DNA of 64,000 nt from Lachnoclostridium phytofermentans (GTDB taxonomy: Bacteria; Bacillota; Clostridia; Lachnospirales; Lachnospiraceae). The DNA lies in NCBI RefSeq assembly GCF_000733755.1, contig NZ_JPOF01000007.1, positions 496,001-560,000 on the forward strand, written 5' to 3'. The notes beneath the pieces are model-generated. The model was not told where the DNA came from and did not search any database. It saw only the letters and a list, made by a program, of their open reading frames with translations. How positions within the stretch are numbered: the stretch's first letter is position 1; the number at the start of each line of letters is the position of its first letter. This document shows, piece by piece, positions 51,296 to 61,200 of the stretch. Both the position numbers and the translations under genes were made by a program.

Positions 51296-51790
51296 ATGGT
51301 AATTGAAGTCAACAAGGATGTTGATAGATATCAGGAGTCAGTGGCACTTGGATTATCAGCAAAACAGCTTATATTTTCAGCAGCAAGTTTGATTAGTGGA
51401 TCAGGGATTGTCTTATTACTGTATCCCTATATCGGAATTACAGGAAGTGCGTATGTGGCAATACCAGTGGTAGCACCAATTGCACTTGGAGGATTTTATT
51501 CCTATAACGGAATGAGCTTTTATAATGTGATGCAAAGAAAGCTGCATATGATGTTTGGAAACAAAGCATTGGTCTACGTATCCACTGAGAGCGAAGCAAC
51601 AATTAAAGCGTATCAGCTAGTAGAGGTAGGAAAAGGCAAGAAATCAGTAAGGCAAGTAGAGCGGAATCAAAATAAAAAACAGGAGGAATTTGAAGCTATG
51701 AAGAAGAAAATGAAGAGTATAATGATTGGCTGTATTGCAGCAGTTGGGCTTGCAGTAGCAGGAACAGTAGCATATAAAATTTTTCATTAG
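51296..51790 (+). CDS. PrgI family (VirB3-like) membrane protein
   Basis: 164 residues: a short head (VIEVNKDVDRYQESVALGLS) typical of PrgI, two central membrane helices (about 28-75), a polar domain and an extra C-terminal helix. It always precedes VirB4 in Gram-positive systems, as here. The extra C-terminal helix is longer than in short PrgI proteins. GAGGTGAGG precedes the ATG. Confidence 0.87.
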   Translation: MVIEVNKDVDRYQESVALGLSAKQLIFSAASLISGSGIVLLLYPYIGITGSAYVAIPVVAPIALGGFYSYNGMSFYNVMQRKLHMMFGNKALVYVSTESEATIKAYQLVEVGKGKKSVRQVERNQNKKQEEFEAMKKKMKSIMIGCIAAVGLAVAGTVAYKIFH

Positions 51791-51810
51791 TAACATGTAA
51801 ATATTGTTAT

Positions 51811-51866
51811 ACCTCTATCAAGAGGTCGGACAATCCAGGCATTAGCCGGGAAGTTCCGGCTAGTGC
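51811..51866 (+). promoter_or_regulatory. Two hairpins before the VirB4 gene
   Basis: ACCTCT-ATCA-AGAGGT (51811-51826), then GCATTAGCCGG and CCGGCTAGTGC (51839-51866) followed by ATTTTAAT. The second looks like a weak terminator or attenuator within the operon. Confidence 0.55.
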
Positions 51867-51903
51867 ATTTTAATGCAAAATGCATAGAAAGAGAGGCAAA
51901 CAG

Positions 51904-54279
51904 ATGAGTTTATTTTCAGACGGATTTAAGGAGCTTAAGAAAGCAAGCGAACCGATTTACAAAACGCCAAAGTCCATTCAGGAAACCATTGAAATTATGG
52001 CGGTGGCGGAAAATGGAATCTTTGAGGTGGCAAAGAACCGTTATTCAAAGAGTTACCGCTTTCAGGATATTAATTATACCACCACAAAGGAGGAAGAGCA
52101 GATAGATGTATTTGAAAGATACTGTAAATTCCTCAATTCGCTTGATTGTAATTTTAAGATTACAATCAACAACAAGAATAAGAACATGGTAGATTTAAGA
52201 AAAATTGTGCTTCTACAGTATAAGAAAGATGGATTTGATCATTTCCGTAAAACCTACAATGACATTATTGAAGACAAAATCAGAGAGGGGAGACAGGGAA
52301 TAGAGCAGCAGAGATATTTAACGCTTACAATTGAACGTAAGAATTTTGAAGAAGCAAAAGCGCAGTTTGCAACTTTGGAAGCAACAGTCCATAAGGCGTT
52401 TATTGAACTTGGAGCCGATATCGTTCCCCTTACAGGGAATGAAAGATTAAAGGTACTCTACGATTATTATCACTTAGGGAATGAAGAACAGTTTGAATTT
52501 GATCTGAAAGATTCAAAGATAGTGGGAACTGATTTTACAAATGACCTTTGCAATGGAATGGTGAAATATTTTCCGGAGCACTTTGAGGATGAGAGAAAAT
52601 TTTGTAAGGCACTATTTATAAAGAAATATCCAAGCAGTTTATCGGATCGCTTTTTAAATGAAATCACGAGTCTTCCAGTACATTCTATTACTAGTATTGA
52701 TGTAGTGCCAATACCAAAGGATTTGACAACAAAGACTTTGCAGAAGAAATATCTTGGAATAGAAAGTGATATTATTAAGCAGCAAAGGGTACGAAATAAG
52801 AATAATGATTTTGCAACAGAAATCTCTTATGCAAAGAGAACTGAGAAGAAGGAAATTGAAGAAATCATGGATGATGTTAGAGAGAATGACCAGTGCCTGT
52901 TTTACGTAGCGGTTACGATTGTTCTAATGGCAGATTCAAAGAAGGAACTTGATAGTATTTGCGAAACAGTACAAACCATTGGAAAGCGTAATTCATGTAC
53001 CATAGATGTACATTATTTAAAACAGAGAGAGGCACTAAATACTGCATTGCCAATTGGAGTAAGACAGGTGGAAACGATGAGAACCATGCTTACCCAGAGC
53101 CTTGCGGTTTTAATGCCTTTTAATGTTCAGGAACTGAATGATGTCGGCGGTAATTACTATGGAATCAATCAGGTTTCTAAGAATATTAATGTTGGTAATC
53201 GTAAGAAATTAATTAATGGTAATGGTTTTATATTCGGAGTACCTGGTTCGGGTAAGTCCTTCTTTGCAAAGCAGGAGATGGGAAATGTATTACTCAATAC
53301 AGATGATGACATTATTATCGTGGATCCTATGAATGAGTATTTTGATATTGCTCATACATTCAAAGGAGTTGTAGTTAATATGTCAACTTACACGGATAAC
53401 TACGTAAATCCGCTTGATATGGATGTATGGAATTTGGATTTGAATGATACGAAAGGTTGGATTCGAGATAAAGGTGAATTTATGCTGGGGCTTTGTGAAC
53501 AGTGTATGGGAGATACTTTAAATTCCAGACAGAAATCAATTATTGATCGATGTGTAAGAAAACTATATATCGATATTGCCAAAGCGAAAGAAAAGTATAT
53601 TCCTATTATGTCTGATTTCTATCAGGTGTTGCTTGAACAGCCAGAGGATGAAGCAAAGGATATTGCATTATCTCTTGAATTATTTGTAAATGGTTCCTTG
53701 AATATCTTTAATCACCAGACCAATGTAGATATTGAAAATCGTTTTATTGTATATGGTATTCGTGATTTGGGAGCAGAACTTTCTCCAATTACCATGTTGG
53801 TTATGATGGAAAATATTCAAAATCGTATCATTGAAAATGCAAAGAATGGGAAAGCGACCTGGCTGTATCTGGATGAATTTCATGTTTTATTAAATCGTGA
53901 ATATTCTGCTAAATATCTTCAAGGGTTGTGGAAGAAGGTAAGAAAACAGGGCGGATTATGTACTGGAATTACCCAGAACGTAGTGGATTTGTTACAGAAT
54001 TATGTGGCAACTACAATGCTTGCTAACTCAGAATTTGTTGCATTGCTAAAACAGGCTAATACAGATAGCTCTAAGTTAGCAGAAGTGATTGGAATCTCAG
54101 AAGCACAGCTTCGTTTTGTAACAAATACTTCAGCTGGCATGGGGTTAATTAAATGTGGTAGTGTGGTCATTCCTTTTGACAACACAATAAGTAAGGATAC
54201 AGAAATTTATAAGCTTTATAATACCAATATTCATGAGAAGATTGCTGAGGAGAAAGCGAAAAAGATGATGGTAGAATAG
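51904..54279 (+). CDS. VirB4-like conjugation ATPase
   Basis: 791 residues. Walker A GVPGSGKS (Lys451) and Walker B region TWLYLDEFHVLL, with the arginine/glutamine motif ITQNVVDLL after it. The N-terminal 400 residues are the VirB4-specific domain. It energises channel assembly and substrate transfer. I chose the ATG at 51904 (AGAGAGG upstream) over the one at 51880, which lies too far back. The reading frame is intact. Confidence 0.93.
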   Translation: MSLFSDGFKELKKASEPIYKTPKSIQETIEIMAVAENGIFEVAKNRYSKSYRFQDINYTTTKEEEQIDVFERYCKFLNSLDCNFKITINNKNKNMVDLRKIVLLQYKKDGFDHFRKTYNDIIEDKIREGRQGIEQQRYLTLTIERKNFEEAKAQFATLEATVHKAFIELGADIVPLTGNERLKVLYDYYHLGNEEQFEFDLKDSKIVGTDFTNDLCNGMVKYFPEHFEDERKFCKALFIKKYPSSLSDRFLNEITSLPVHSITSIDVVPIPKDLTTKTLQKKYLGIESDIIKQQRVRNKNNDFATEISYAKRTEKKEIEEIMDDVRENDQCLFYVAVTIVLMADSKKELDSICETVQTIGKRNSCTIDVHYLKQREALNTALPIGVRQVETMRTMLTQSLAVLMPFNVQELNDVGGNYYGINQVSKNINVGNRKKLINGNGFIFGVPGSGKSFFAKQEMGNVLLNTDDDIIIVDPMNEYFDIAHTFKGVVVNMSTYTDNYVNPLDMDVWNLDLNDTKGWIRDKGEFMLGLCEQCMGDTLNSRQKSIIDRCVRKLYIDIAKAKEKYIPIMSDFYQVLLEQPEDEAKDIALSLELFVNGSLNIFNHQTNVDIENRFIVYGIRDLGAELSPITMLVMMENIQNRIIENAKNGKATWLYLDEFHVLLNREYSAKYLQGLWKKVRKQGGLCTGITQNVVDLLQNYVATTMLANSEFVALLKQANTDSSKLAEVIGISEAQLRFVTNTSAGMGLIKCGSVVIPFDNTISKDTEIYKLYNTNIHEKIAEEKAKKMMVE

Positions 54280-54281
54280 AA

Positions 54282-54310
54282 TTGTTTACTAGTGCTTGTT
54301 ATGGTAAAAT
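54282..54310 (+). promoter_or_regulatory. Promoter of the cupin cargo gene
   Basis: TTGTTT, 17 bases, TAAAAT, beginning 2 bases after the VirB4 stop codon. Confidence 0.55.
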
Positions 54311-54340
54311 TGGTTTAGATATCAAATCGTAGAAAAGAAA

Positions 54341-54380
54341 TTAACTATAATATGCCCAAATGGGGGTATATTATAGTTAA
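54341..54380. repeat. Near-perfect 40-base palindrome in the cupin leader
   Basis: TTAACTATAATATGCCC pairs with GGGGTATATTATAGTTAA (one mismatch). No T-run follows on the + strand, so it is either a leader structure for the cupin gene or an operator, more than a terminator. Confidence 0.7.
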
Positions 54381-54406
54381 AGCTTAAATTAAAGGAGGAT
54401 TAATCT

Positions 54407-54754
54407 ATGAACAAGTTTATTTTCAATGATTATTTTCATGAGCCACAGGGAAAAATCGCAAAGCGTATGCTTTTCAAAAGCGATAATGTAATTGCCTTCA
54501 TTCTAAACATTGCAAAAGGGGAAATACTACCGGGACATACACATCTAGAATCAACCCTTTTTCTGCAAGTCATGGAGGGTAATGCTAAGGTTGTCACTGA
54601 TGGCAATGAAACTTCGTTACAGGTGGGCGAGTTAATGCAGGTTGATGGACAGGAAAGCTTGCAGGTTATAAACACCGGTGAAGATGTCTTACGACTTTAC
54701 GTCACAATTTCACCAATGGGTTCGGATGCTTTTGCAACAGATGCAAATGTTTAA
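54407..54754 (+). CDS. Cupin domain protein (cargo)
   Basis: 115-residue single cupin barrel. Motif 1 is PGHTHLESTLFLQVMEGNAK, giving the metal-ligand histidines and the glutamate position; motif 2 is partial. Cytosolic; function unknown. Has its own promoter and terminator and interrupts the transfer operon between VirB4 and the hydrolase. AAAGGAGG precedes the ATG. Confidence 0.85.
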   Translation: MNKFIFNDYFHEPQGKIAKRMLFKSDNVIAFILNIAKGEILPGHTHLESTLFLQVMEGNAKVVTDGNETSLQVGELMQVDGQESLQVINTGEDVLRLYVTISPMGSDAFATDANV

Positions 54755-54827
54755 TGACTTATCTTTATGCTTGCCATATAAAAAACTGTGATTTTGAACA
54801 GATGTAACGCAAACTAAATAGTAATTA

Positions 54828-54870
54828 AAATGCCATTATGGAGTTATTAACTCTATAGTGGCATTTTTTT
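54828..54870 (+). terminator. Terminator of the cupin gene
   Basis: AAATGCCATTATGGAGTT pairs with AACTCTATAGTGGCATT (two mismatches), then seven T. It is only about 20 bases before the next gene's start. Confidence 0.88.
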
Positions 54871-54889
54871 ATGAAAGAAGGTGAAAAAT

Positions 54890-56818
54890 TTGAAGATTAA
54901 GAAAGTTGATGATAAACCAATGATCATCCATACCAAGGAAAAGACCAAAATTCATATGCATGAAAATCAAGATGCAAAGATTAAAGGTCATAACGTATAT
55001 ACGGTGGATCATTCGCCAATGAGTAAGGGCAGCACAACAAAGCAGACCGAGTCAGTGAATCAAGGTAAGGAGTCATATCGCAAGAGTACCATTCATCAAA
55101 ATAGATTACGTAACCTAAATCCAATTTATCAATACCGACAGAAGCGGAAAGATTCTAATCGTTCTGTAAAAATTAAGAATTCTACTATTAAGAACGCAGG
55201 ATTAATTAGTGCTAGTACAACGGTGAATCAGCTAGAAGGTGGAGAAGAAATACGAAATAGTGCAATGATTGCTTCCACTATAGCAAGACCAGTAACTGGT
55301 TCGGCTTCAAAAGGAGCAGCACTTTTTCGCAAGAAGGTTTTAGAAGAGCGCAAAGCTAAGATTAAGAAGGTGGAAGATGGAAAGAAACTTGGCAGGAAGA
55401 AGATTCGAGATACAGCTACTGGTTCAGCACGAAAGTTTGCTAAGGATTCTGCAAAGAAGGCATCCAAAGATTCTGCTAAATTTGCGGCTAAAGAATTTGC
55501 TAAAGTTGGAGCAAAGGTGGCAGGAACCGCAGCAGGGACTGCGGCAACAGGTCCGGCAGGACCATTAATTGGATTGGAAGTGGGCGAAGCAGTTGGATTT
55601 AAGCTAGACAGAAATGATGTGAAACGAACAAATCGCAATAGAAAGTTAAAATTCTTTTTCGATAAGATGAAATCGGAGGACAATCAGACAGATAGTTTTG
55701 CGAAACTTGTAAAAGATTTGATTTTTAAACAAGCATCTGTAGCAATTAAATACATTATCAAATATGTTGGAATTGCGTTGCTTATATTGTTTCTGCTAAT
55801 TGCAGTTGCTGTGCTTCCCGTAATTCTAATAATTGCAATTATCTATAATTCACCCCTTGCTATATTTTTCCCGCCACTGGAAAGCGGAGACACGGTTATG
55901 TCTGTTACAAGCCAGTATGAAGCAGAATTCAATCGTGACGTAAATACGTTAGCAAGTAATCATACTGGATACGATGATGGAATTGTCGTATATGTGGATT
56001 ATGAAGGTATGTCGGCAAGCCCATCAAACTATTATGACATCATGGCGGTATACATGGTGAAATATGGGGTGGGTGATACTGCAACAATTATGAATACTAC
56101 ATCCAAAGCAAAGCTTAAATCAGTTTTTGATGATATGTGCAGTTATACTACAACATCTGAAACTGAAACAGTAGAAAATGAGGATGGAACGACAAGTTCA
56201 ACAACGGTATTGCATGTGAATGTAACCTTGAAATCCTATAGAGATATGATTTCTATTTATAACTTTAATTCGGATGAAGTTGAGTTACTTGAAATTACAA
56301 TGGATCCGGAAAATCTTGTGTTGATTGGATATACAGGTGGTACTGGTGGTGGAAGTGGAGGTGGCAATGCTGTTTCAGAACTTTCACAGGCGGAGATTAC
56401 TGCAATAGTCAGTGGAATTACAGATGCAAAAGCAAAGCAGACATGTACTTATGCACTTAACAAGGTTGGATATCCGTATAGTCAGGATTATCGTGACAGT
56501 GGAAACTATTATGATTGTTCTTCGCTGGCATATTATTCATGGAAGGCAGCAGGTATAGATATTAGCTATGGTGGAGCAACAACAGCAGCAGCGGAAGGTC
56601 AAGGGCTGGATGAGGCTGGAAAGGAAGTTAGCTATGAAGAGATTCAGCCAGGTGATTTGATATTTTACAGTTATTGCAGTAATGGGCGGTATAAGAATAT
56701 CAGTCATGTAGCTATTTATGTAGGAAATGGTAAAGCAGTAGAAGCATTAAATGAAACGGTAGGCGTTATTTACCGTGATGTTAGCACAGGTAGTATTGTC
56801 ATGATTGGAAGACCATAG
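54890..56818 (+). CDS. VirB1-like cell-wall hydrolase with NlpC/P60 domain
   Basis: 642 residues from TTG (54890) after AGAAGGTG; this start (MKIKKVDDKPMIIHTKEK) fits related element proteins better than the GTG three codons earlier. A basic head, a Lys/Ala-rich region (about 145-240) and one membrane helix (about 283-320) come first. Next is a domain outside the cell and a C-terminal NlpC/P60 peptidase with Cys543 (YDCSSLAYYSW) and His606 (ISHVAIYVG). It would cut peptide crosslinks to let the mating channel cross the wall. Confidence 0.9.
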   Translation: MKIKKVDDKPMIIHTKEKTKIHMHENQDAKIKGHNVYTVDHSPMSKGSTTKQTESVNQGKESYRKSTIHQNRLRNLNPIYQYRQKRKDSNRSVKIKNSTIKNAGLISASTTVNQLEGGEEIRNSAMIASTIARPVTGSASKGAALFRKKVLEERKAKIKKVEDGKKLGRKKIRDTATGSARKFAKDSAKKASKDSAKFAAKEFAKVGAKVAGTAAGTAATGPAGPLIGLEVGEAVGFKLDRNDVKRTNRNRKLKFFFDKMKSEDNQTDSFAKLVKDLIFKQASVAIKYIIKYVGIALLILFLLIAVAVLPVILIIAIIYNSPLAIFFPPLESGDTVMSVTSQYEAEFNRDVNTLASNHTGYDDGIVVYVDYEGMSASPSNYYDIMAVYMVKYGVGDTATIMNTTSKAKLKSVFDDMCSYTTTSETETVENEDGTTSSTTVLHVNVTLKSYRDMISIYNFNSDEVELLEITMDPENLVLIGYTGGTGGGSGGGNAVSELSQAEITAIVSGITDAKAKQTCTYALNKVGYPYSQDYRDSGNYYDCSSLAYYSWKAAGIDISYGGATTAAAEGQGLDEAGKEVSYEEIQPGDLIFYSYCSNGRYKNISHVAIYVGNGKAVEALNETVGVIYRDVSTGSIVMIGRP

Positions 56819-56870
56819 TGTCATAACCAAATTACGAATGTGCAAGTAAATAAAATATGTATGAATAACA

Positions 56871-56894
56871 GGGCAGAGCCAATAGGTTTTGCCC
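56871..56894 (+). terminator. Weak hairpin after the hydrolase gene
   Basis: GGGCA and TGCCC with inner GCC/GGT pairing; followed by CTCTATT only. Could be a weak terminator or attenuator. Confidence 0.4.
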
Positions 56895-56916
56895 TCTATT
56901 AGATTGGAGGCTATAT

Positions 56917-57828
56917 ATGGAACTAAACAATATGATATTAGTTACAGAGAACTGGAAGGGAAGAGAAACTAATTTTCTTCTAACAATTGAGGATTACAAA
57001 GAATCCGTAGTGTCAACGTTATATGCTTCACCATCAGAGACAGTGGATGCAATGATAGATTTATGTGAAAGTTGGAAAGAACCCGAGCACTGGGCAGAAT
57101 TATATTTCACTTCAAATAAATCAATATCTGCTCGCTACTGTAATGGAGAAGAACAACTTCGTAAATTTCTATATGGATACTTTAATGATCCAGACAATAC
57201 CTGGGAATTCGATGATAAAAGATGCAGTGCAGCTAGTCTAGAGATTCTCAAAGGGATAGGAATAACAACGGATGGAAAAGGTTCAGGAATTCAATACACC
57301 TATGAAGCGGTAATAAAAACATTTGAACAGGGCGAAATTCTTCATAATTTTAATGGTTCAGATTATAGAGTGCTTGAGAAACTGGCCGCAAGAAATCTGA
57401 TGTTGATGAATGAGCGTAATGGTGAATTTATGGTTGCAATTGGTGTGGATTTTTATGTTCGACATCCTAAAGGCGATATGCCAAGTACCAATAACATGGT
57501 GTATGGAATTGAATGGAATCACGGCATTTATTATAGTCAAACACCATCAACAATAGATTTTAGAGAGATTAGAGATAAGTATGGAGAAGTAAAAGAAGTG
57601 ATTTCTTTACAGGATTTTAGAAATGAACTGGCGGATAAATTTCACTTTTATCGAAAGATCATAGATAGCTCTTTGCTTGAAACAGCTGTAAAGGAAACAG
57701 CGCAAAACAGTATTTATGAAGTGTTTCAAACTGGTCGGGAGGAAGTCTTTCAGAAAAATCTGAATGCTGGTATGTATGACCGTAAATTCCTTGGAATACC
57801 AGAAACCAGTAGGGACATGGCAAGATAG
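56917..57828 (+). CDS. Hypothetical protein of the element (303 residues)
   Basis: ATG after TTGGAGG. Soluble, acidic mixed fold; patches DMPSTNNMVYGIEWNHGIYYS and VISLQDFRNELADKFHF are distinctive, but no family is known to me. It precedes a smaller gene and the giant methyltransferase-helicase gene, a position typical of accessory proteins in Clostridial elements. Confidence 0.6.
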   Translation: MELNNMILVTENWKGRETNFLLTIEDYKESVVSTLYASPSETVDAMIDLCESWKEPEHWAELYFTSNKSISARYCNGEEQLRKFLYGYFNDPDNTWEFDDKRCSAASLEILKGIGITTDGKGSGIQYTYEAVIKTFEQGEILHNFNGSDYRVLEKLAARNLMLMNERNGEFMVAIGVDFYVRHPKGDMPSTNNMVYGIEWNHGIYYSQTPSTIDFREIRDKYGEVKEVISLQDFRNELADKFHFYRKIIDSSLLETAVKETAQNSIYEVFQTGREEVFQKNLNAGMYDRKFLGIPETSRDMAR

Positions 57829-57862
57829 ACAAACTAACAATAAGAAGATGGAGGATTTTAAT

Positions 57863-58234
57863 ATGAGTAAATTAGCAGGTAATGATTTAATGAAGGATAT
57901 GGAATTTTTAATAAATGAACTTCACAAGGAATGGGATAGAAGTGGAGCAACAAAGGCTACTGTAATCATTGGAATTGAAGAAGCAATAGAAGTTAATCAG
58001 GCTTTAGCAGCCAAGATTATGGAAAAGCAGGAACTGCTTGAAAAAAATGAACTGTCTTTTAAGCAAAGCATTGGTCTTTCTAGAGAAAATTATGTATTAC
58101 TCAGATTGGTTAAGAAGATTAAAGCAAAGGAAGATAAGACAAATGACAAAGGTCTTGATATGGAGTTTTCTGTACCTCTTGATAAGGAAGAATATAAACT
58201 TTTTAAGAGTATGTTTAGCCCTAAGCTTGTGTAG
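57863..58234 (+). CDS. Hypothetical helical protein of the element (123 residues)
   Basis: ATG after TGGAGGA at 9-10 bases' spacing; a longer frame starting at 57764 lacks a good site. Almost all-helical and acidic (NELHKEWDRSGATKATVIIG). No family recognised. Confidence 0.6.
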   Translation: MSKLAGNDLMKDMEFLINELHKEWDRSGATKATVIIGIEEAIEVNQALAAKIMEKQELLEKNELSFKQSIGLSRENYVLLRLVKKIKAKEDKTNDKGLDMEFSVPLDKEEYKLFKSMFSPKLV

Positions 58235-58266
58235 TGATTTGAAAAACAATTAGGAAGGAGCAGTAT

Positions 58267-61200
58267 ATGAGAGTAGATAATCAAGTGCAACAGCTTTATG
58301 ATGTGATGATAAAAGATGTCACTACCAATGAAGGAAAATGGCGAGATGTATGTCATATGATTGGGCAGTTATATCGTTATGAGTTTGATAATATTCTTAT
58401 GGTGTATGCACAACGTCCCCAAGCAACCTTAGTGGCTGATTTTGATACTTGGAAAAAGGTTGACCGTTTCGTGAAACAAGGAAGTAAAGGAATAGCAATA
58501 TTTCCATCAAGAGCCTTGAAGCCATATATGAGACATGTATTTGATATATCAGATACGGGTGGAAGGAATAGGCAATTAACATGGAATTTAGATGAGAATA
58601 ATTTGTTGGATTACATGAATTATCTGGCATCAGAAGGACGTATCACTCAGCTTGAAGGCACAGAACAGGAATATTTGAAAGAACAGCTAAAACTCTTTAC
58701 ACAAACTGACGTTCGGAGTATAATAAAAGAGGAATTCGATGAACGAATGACAGAAATTATGCAACTAACAGGTAGTGTGATTAAGGATTTTAATGATGAA
58801 ACGCAAGAGCTTACTGTAGAACAGATGGTGTATAAAAGCATCATGTATGCAGTAGGAACAAGATGTGGGTTTGACTTATCCGGCGAAGAACAGGATTTTA
58901 GTCAGATTGTAAACTTTTCTGATGAAGAAGTGGTTTACCGCCTTGGTTCTCTTGTATGCGATGTCTCCTGTAGTGTTCTTAGAGAGTTTAGCAAAAATCT
59001 AAAAACAATTGAACGGCAGAAGGATATTTCTGCGGAAAGGAGAATAGCATATGGCAGAAGTGACATTAACGTACACGGAAGTGGACGGACTATTGTACCC
59101 GAATCTAGTATTACCACAGGAGGAAGAGAAAAACCTTCTGAATCTAGGCAAATATGGAATGATGGCACTGAATTATCTGAAGGAGAACGAAGTAAGCAGA
59201 TACAAGACACTTTACCGCTTCGGGAAACTAGCACAGAAGATGCACGAAGTGGACGAGGAAGCGAACCAGTTGTTAGATACACTGATGGAGAGTTACCTAA
59301 AGAAGAACAAACCAGTGGATCCCAATTCAACCATGGAGATGTGGAAGATAAGGGAACAGGCGAAGATGCAGGCAGAGGAAATCGTACTAAGTCAGATAGT
59401 AATGCGTTTTCATTAGAAAATACATCTGAAGTTCCACTAGAAGAAGCACAAGATAATGAACTGAATAAAGAATTAGATGAAATAAATTCATTAGGACAAT
59501 CAAGGGAAGCCGAGTATCATCAGGCTTCCTTTTTTGACGTTTCAATGGAAAAAACATCAGCTTCTAAGTTCACATATATACATCCAAAGAAAGAACTTGT
59601 AGTACCACATGAATATATTGTTGATGTTGTAAAACGTGGCACTGGTTTTGAAGGCGGCAAGAAACGTGTTTGTGATATTTATGAGAATGTGATGGAAGCA
59701 TCGGAACGAACCAAACTAATAAAGAAGGAATATGGTCTTGGCGGTGCCGGATGGCCAATTGAGGGTTATGGTCTTCATGGTTATGATTCTTTCAAAGCCA
59801 ATGGACTTCGCTTTCAATGGAAAGATACGGAAGGTGAGAAAGAAGGCTATGTTAGTTGGTCGTCAATAGAGAGTGAAATCGGTGTATTAATTCTAACTGG
59901 AGAGTATATACAAACACGAACAAGTATTGATGAAATATCCATGGATGGAGATAGAGAAGATCTCAATATTACTGAGGACGCCATTGAAATGTCAGATGCG
60001 GAACAAGTGCTTGATGATTTTTCAATACCAGATGAGCTTGATGAAATGCAAGGGATGTCTGATGAAGAACTTGCAGAGGAAGATCGGTTAGTTACAGAAG
60101 CTGAATATAGAGCGGAAATAGAAGCGGAAAATGAAGCATATGATGATTTACTGCATGGAGAAGTGATAGATGTAGATGGAAGTGTTATTAATTCTAGATC
60201 TGAATTTCCGGAGTCATTAAGACAAGTAGAATTAATGGATGGAGAACTTCGACAAGCTATTGAGATTTATGTTACGGAATGTTCTTCTATAAAACCATAT
60301 CAGCCTTTTCTTAAAGTAATATATGAAAGTAACTTGTTGCCACCTGACAAGATTAGTTTTGTTACCAGAATAATCAACCACAGTGGAAAAGAATACTCCC
60401 AAGCGTATTCTAATAATGCCTATGGATTGATTGAATACAATCAGAGCCAGATGGGTGTTATGGTTAATTATAAGGGAAGGGATGGAGAACGGCATAAATC
60501 AGATGTGACTTTTGAACAGATTTATGAGGTTTGCGCATATCTAATTAAAGCTGGTAGTTTTGTGGAGAAAGAACAGGATGATAGATTCAATCAGTTATGG
60601 AGTGATACACCATTTGATAAGAAAAATCCTATATATCAGGATTTTGAACGCAGATCAGCTTCATATAATGCACCAAAGCCACAGAAACGTAATTTCCATT
60701 TTAATTTATGGGAAGTTGAAACTGGTGGGGCAAAGACTAGATACAAATGGAATATTGATGCAATTCATACGTTACGTGTAGTTGAGGAGGAAGGAAGACT
60801 TGCAACACCAAAAGAACAACAGGTAATGGCTAAGTTTGTTGGGTGGGGCGGTTTGGCTCAGGTATTTAACAAAGAAGACGATGTGTGGAGTCATGAATTT
60901 ATAGAACTTAGTAACCTGCTTTCAGAAGATGAATATATAGCTGCTAGAGCAACGGTTAATAATGCTTTTTATACAACACCTGCGATTGCAAGCTGTATGA
61001 ATCAAGCTTTAATTAATTTTGGATTCCGAAATGGAAATGTTTTAGAACCCTCTATGGGAATCGGCAATTTCTTTGGAAGTCTACCCACACCATTGCAGGG
61101 ATGTAATTTATATGGAGTCGAGGTAGATAGTATTTCAGGTAGAATTGCAAAGCAGTTATATCAAAATGCTAATATTAGCATTAACGGCTTTGAAAAGACT

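Noticed and set aside
55228-55683. 151-codon minus-strand frame inside the NlpC/P60 gene
   Set aside because: Antisense to a Lys/Ala-rich region; Ser/Phe/Ala-rich product is a compositional artefact.
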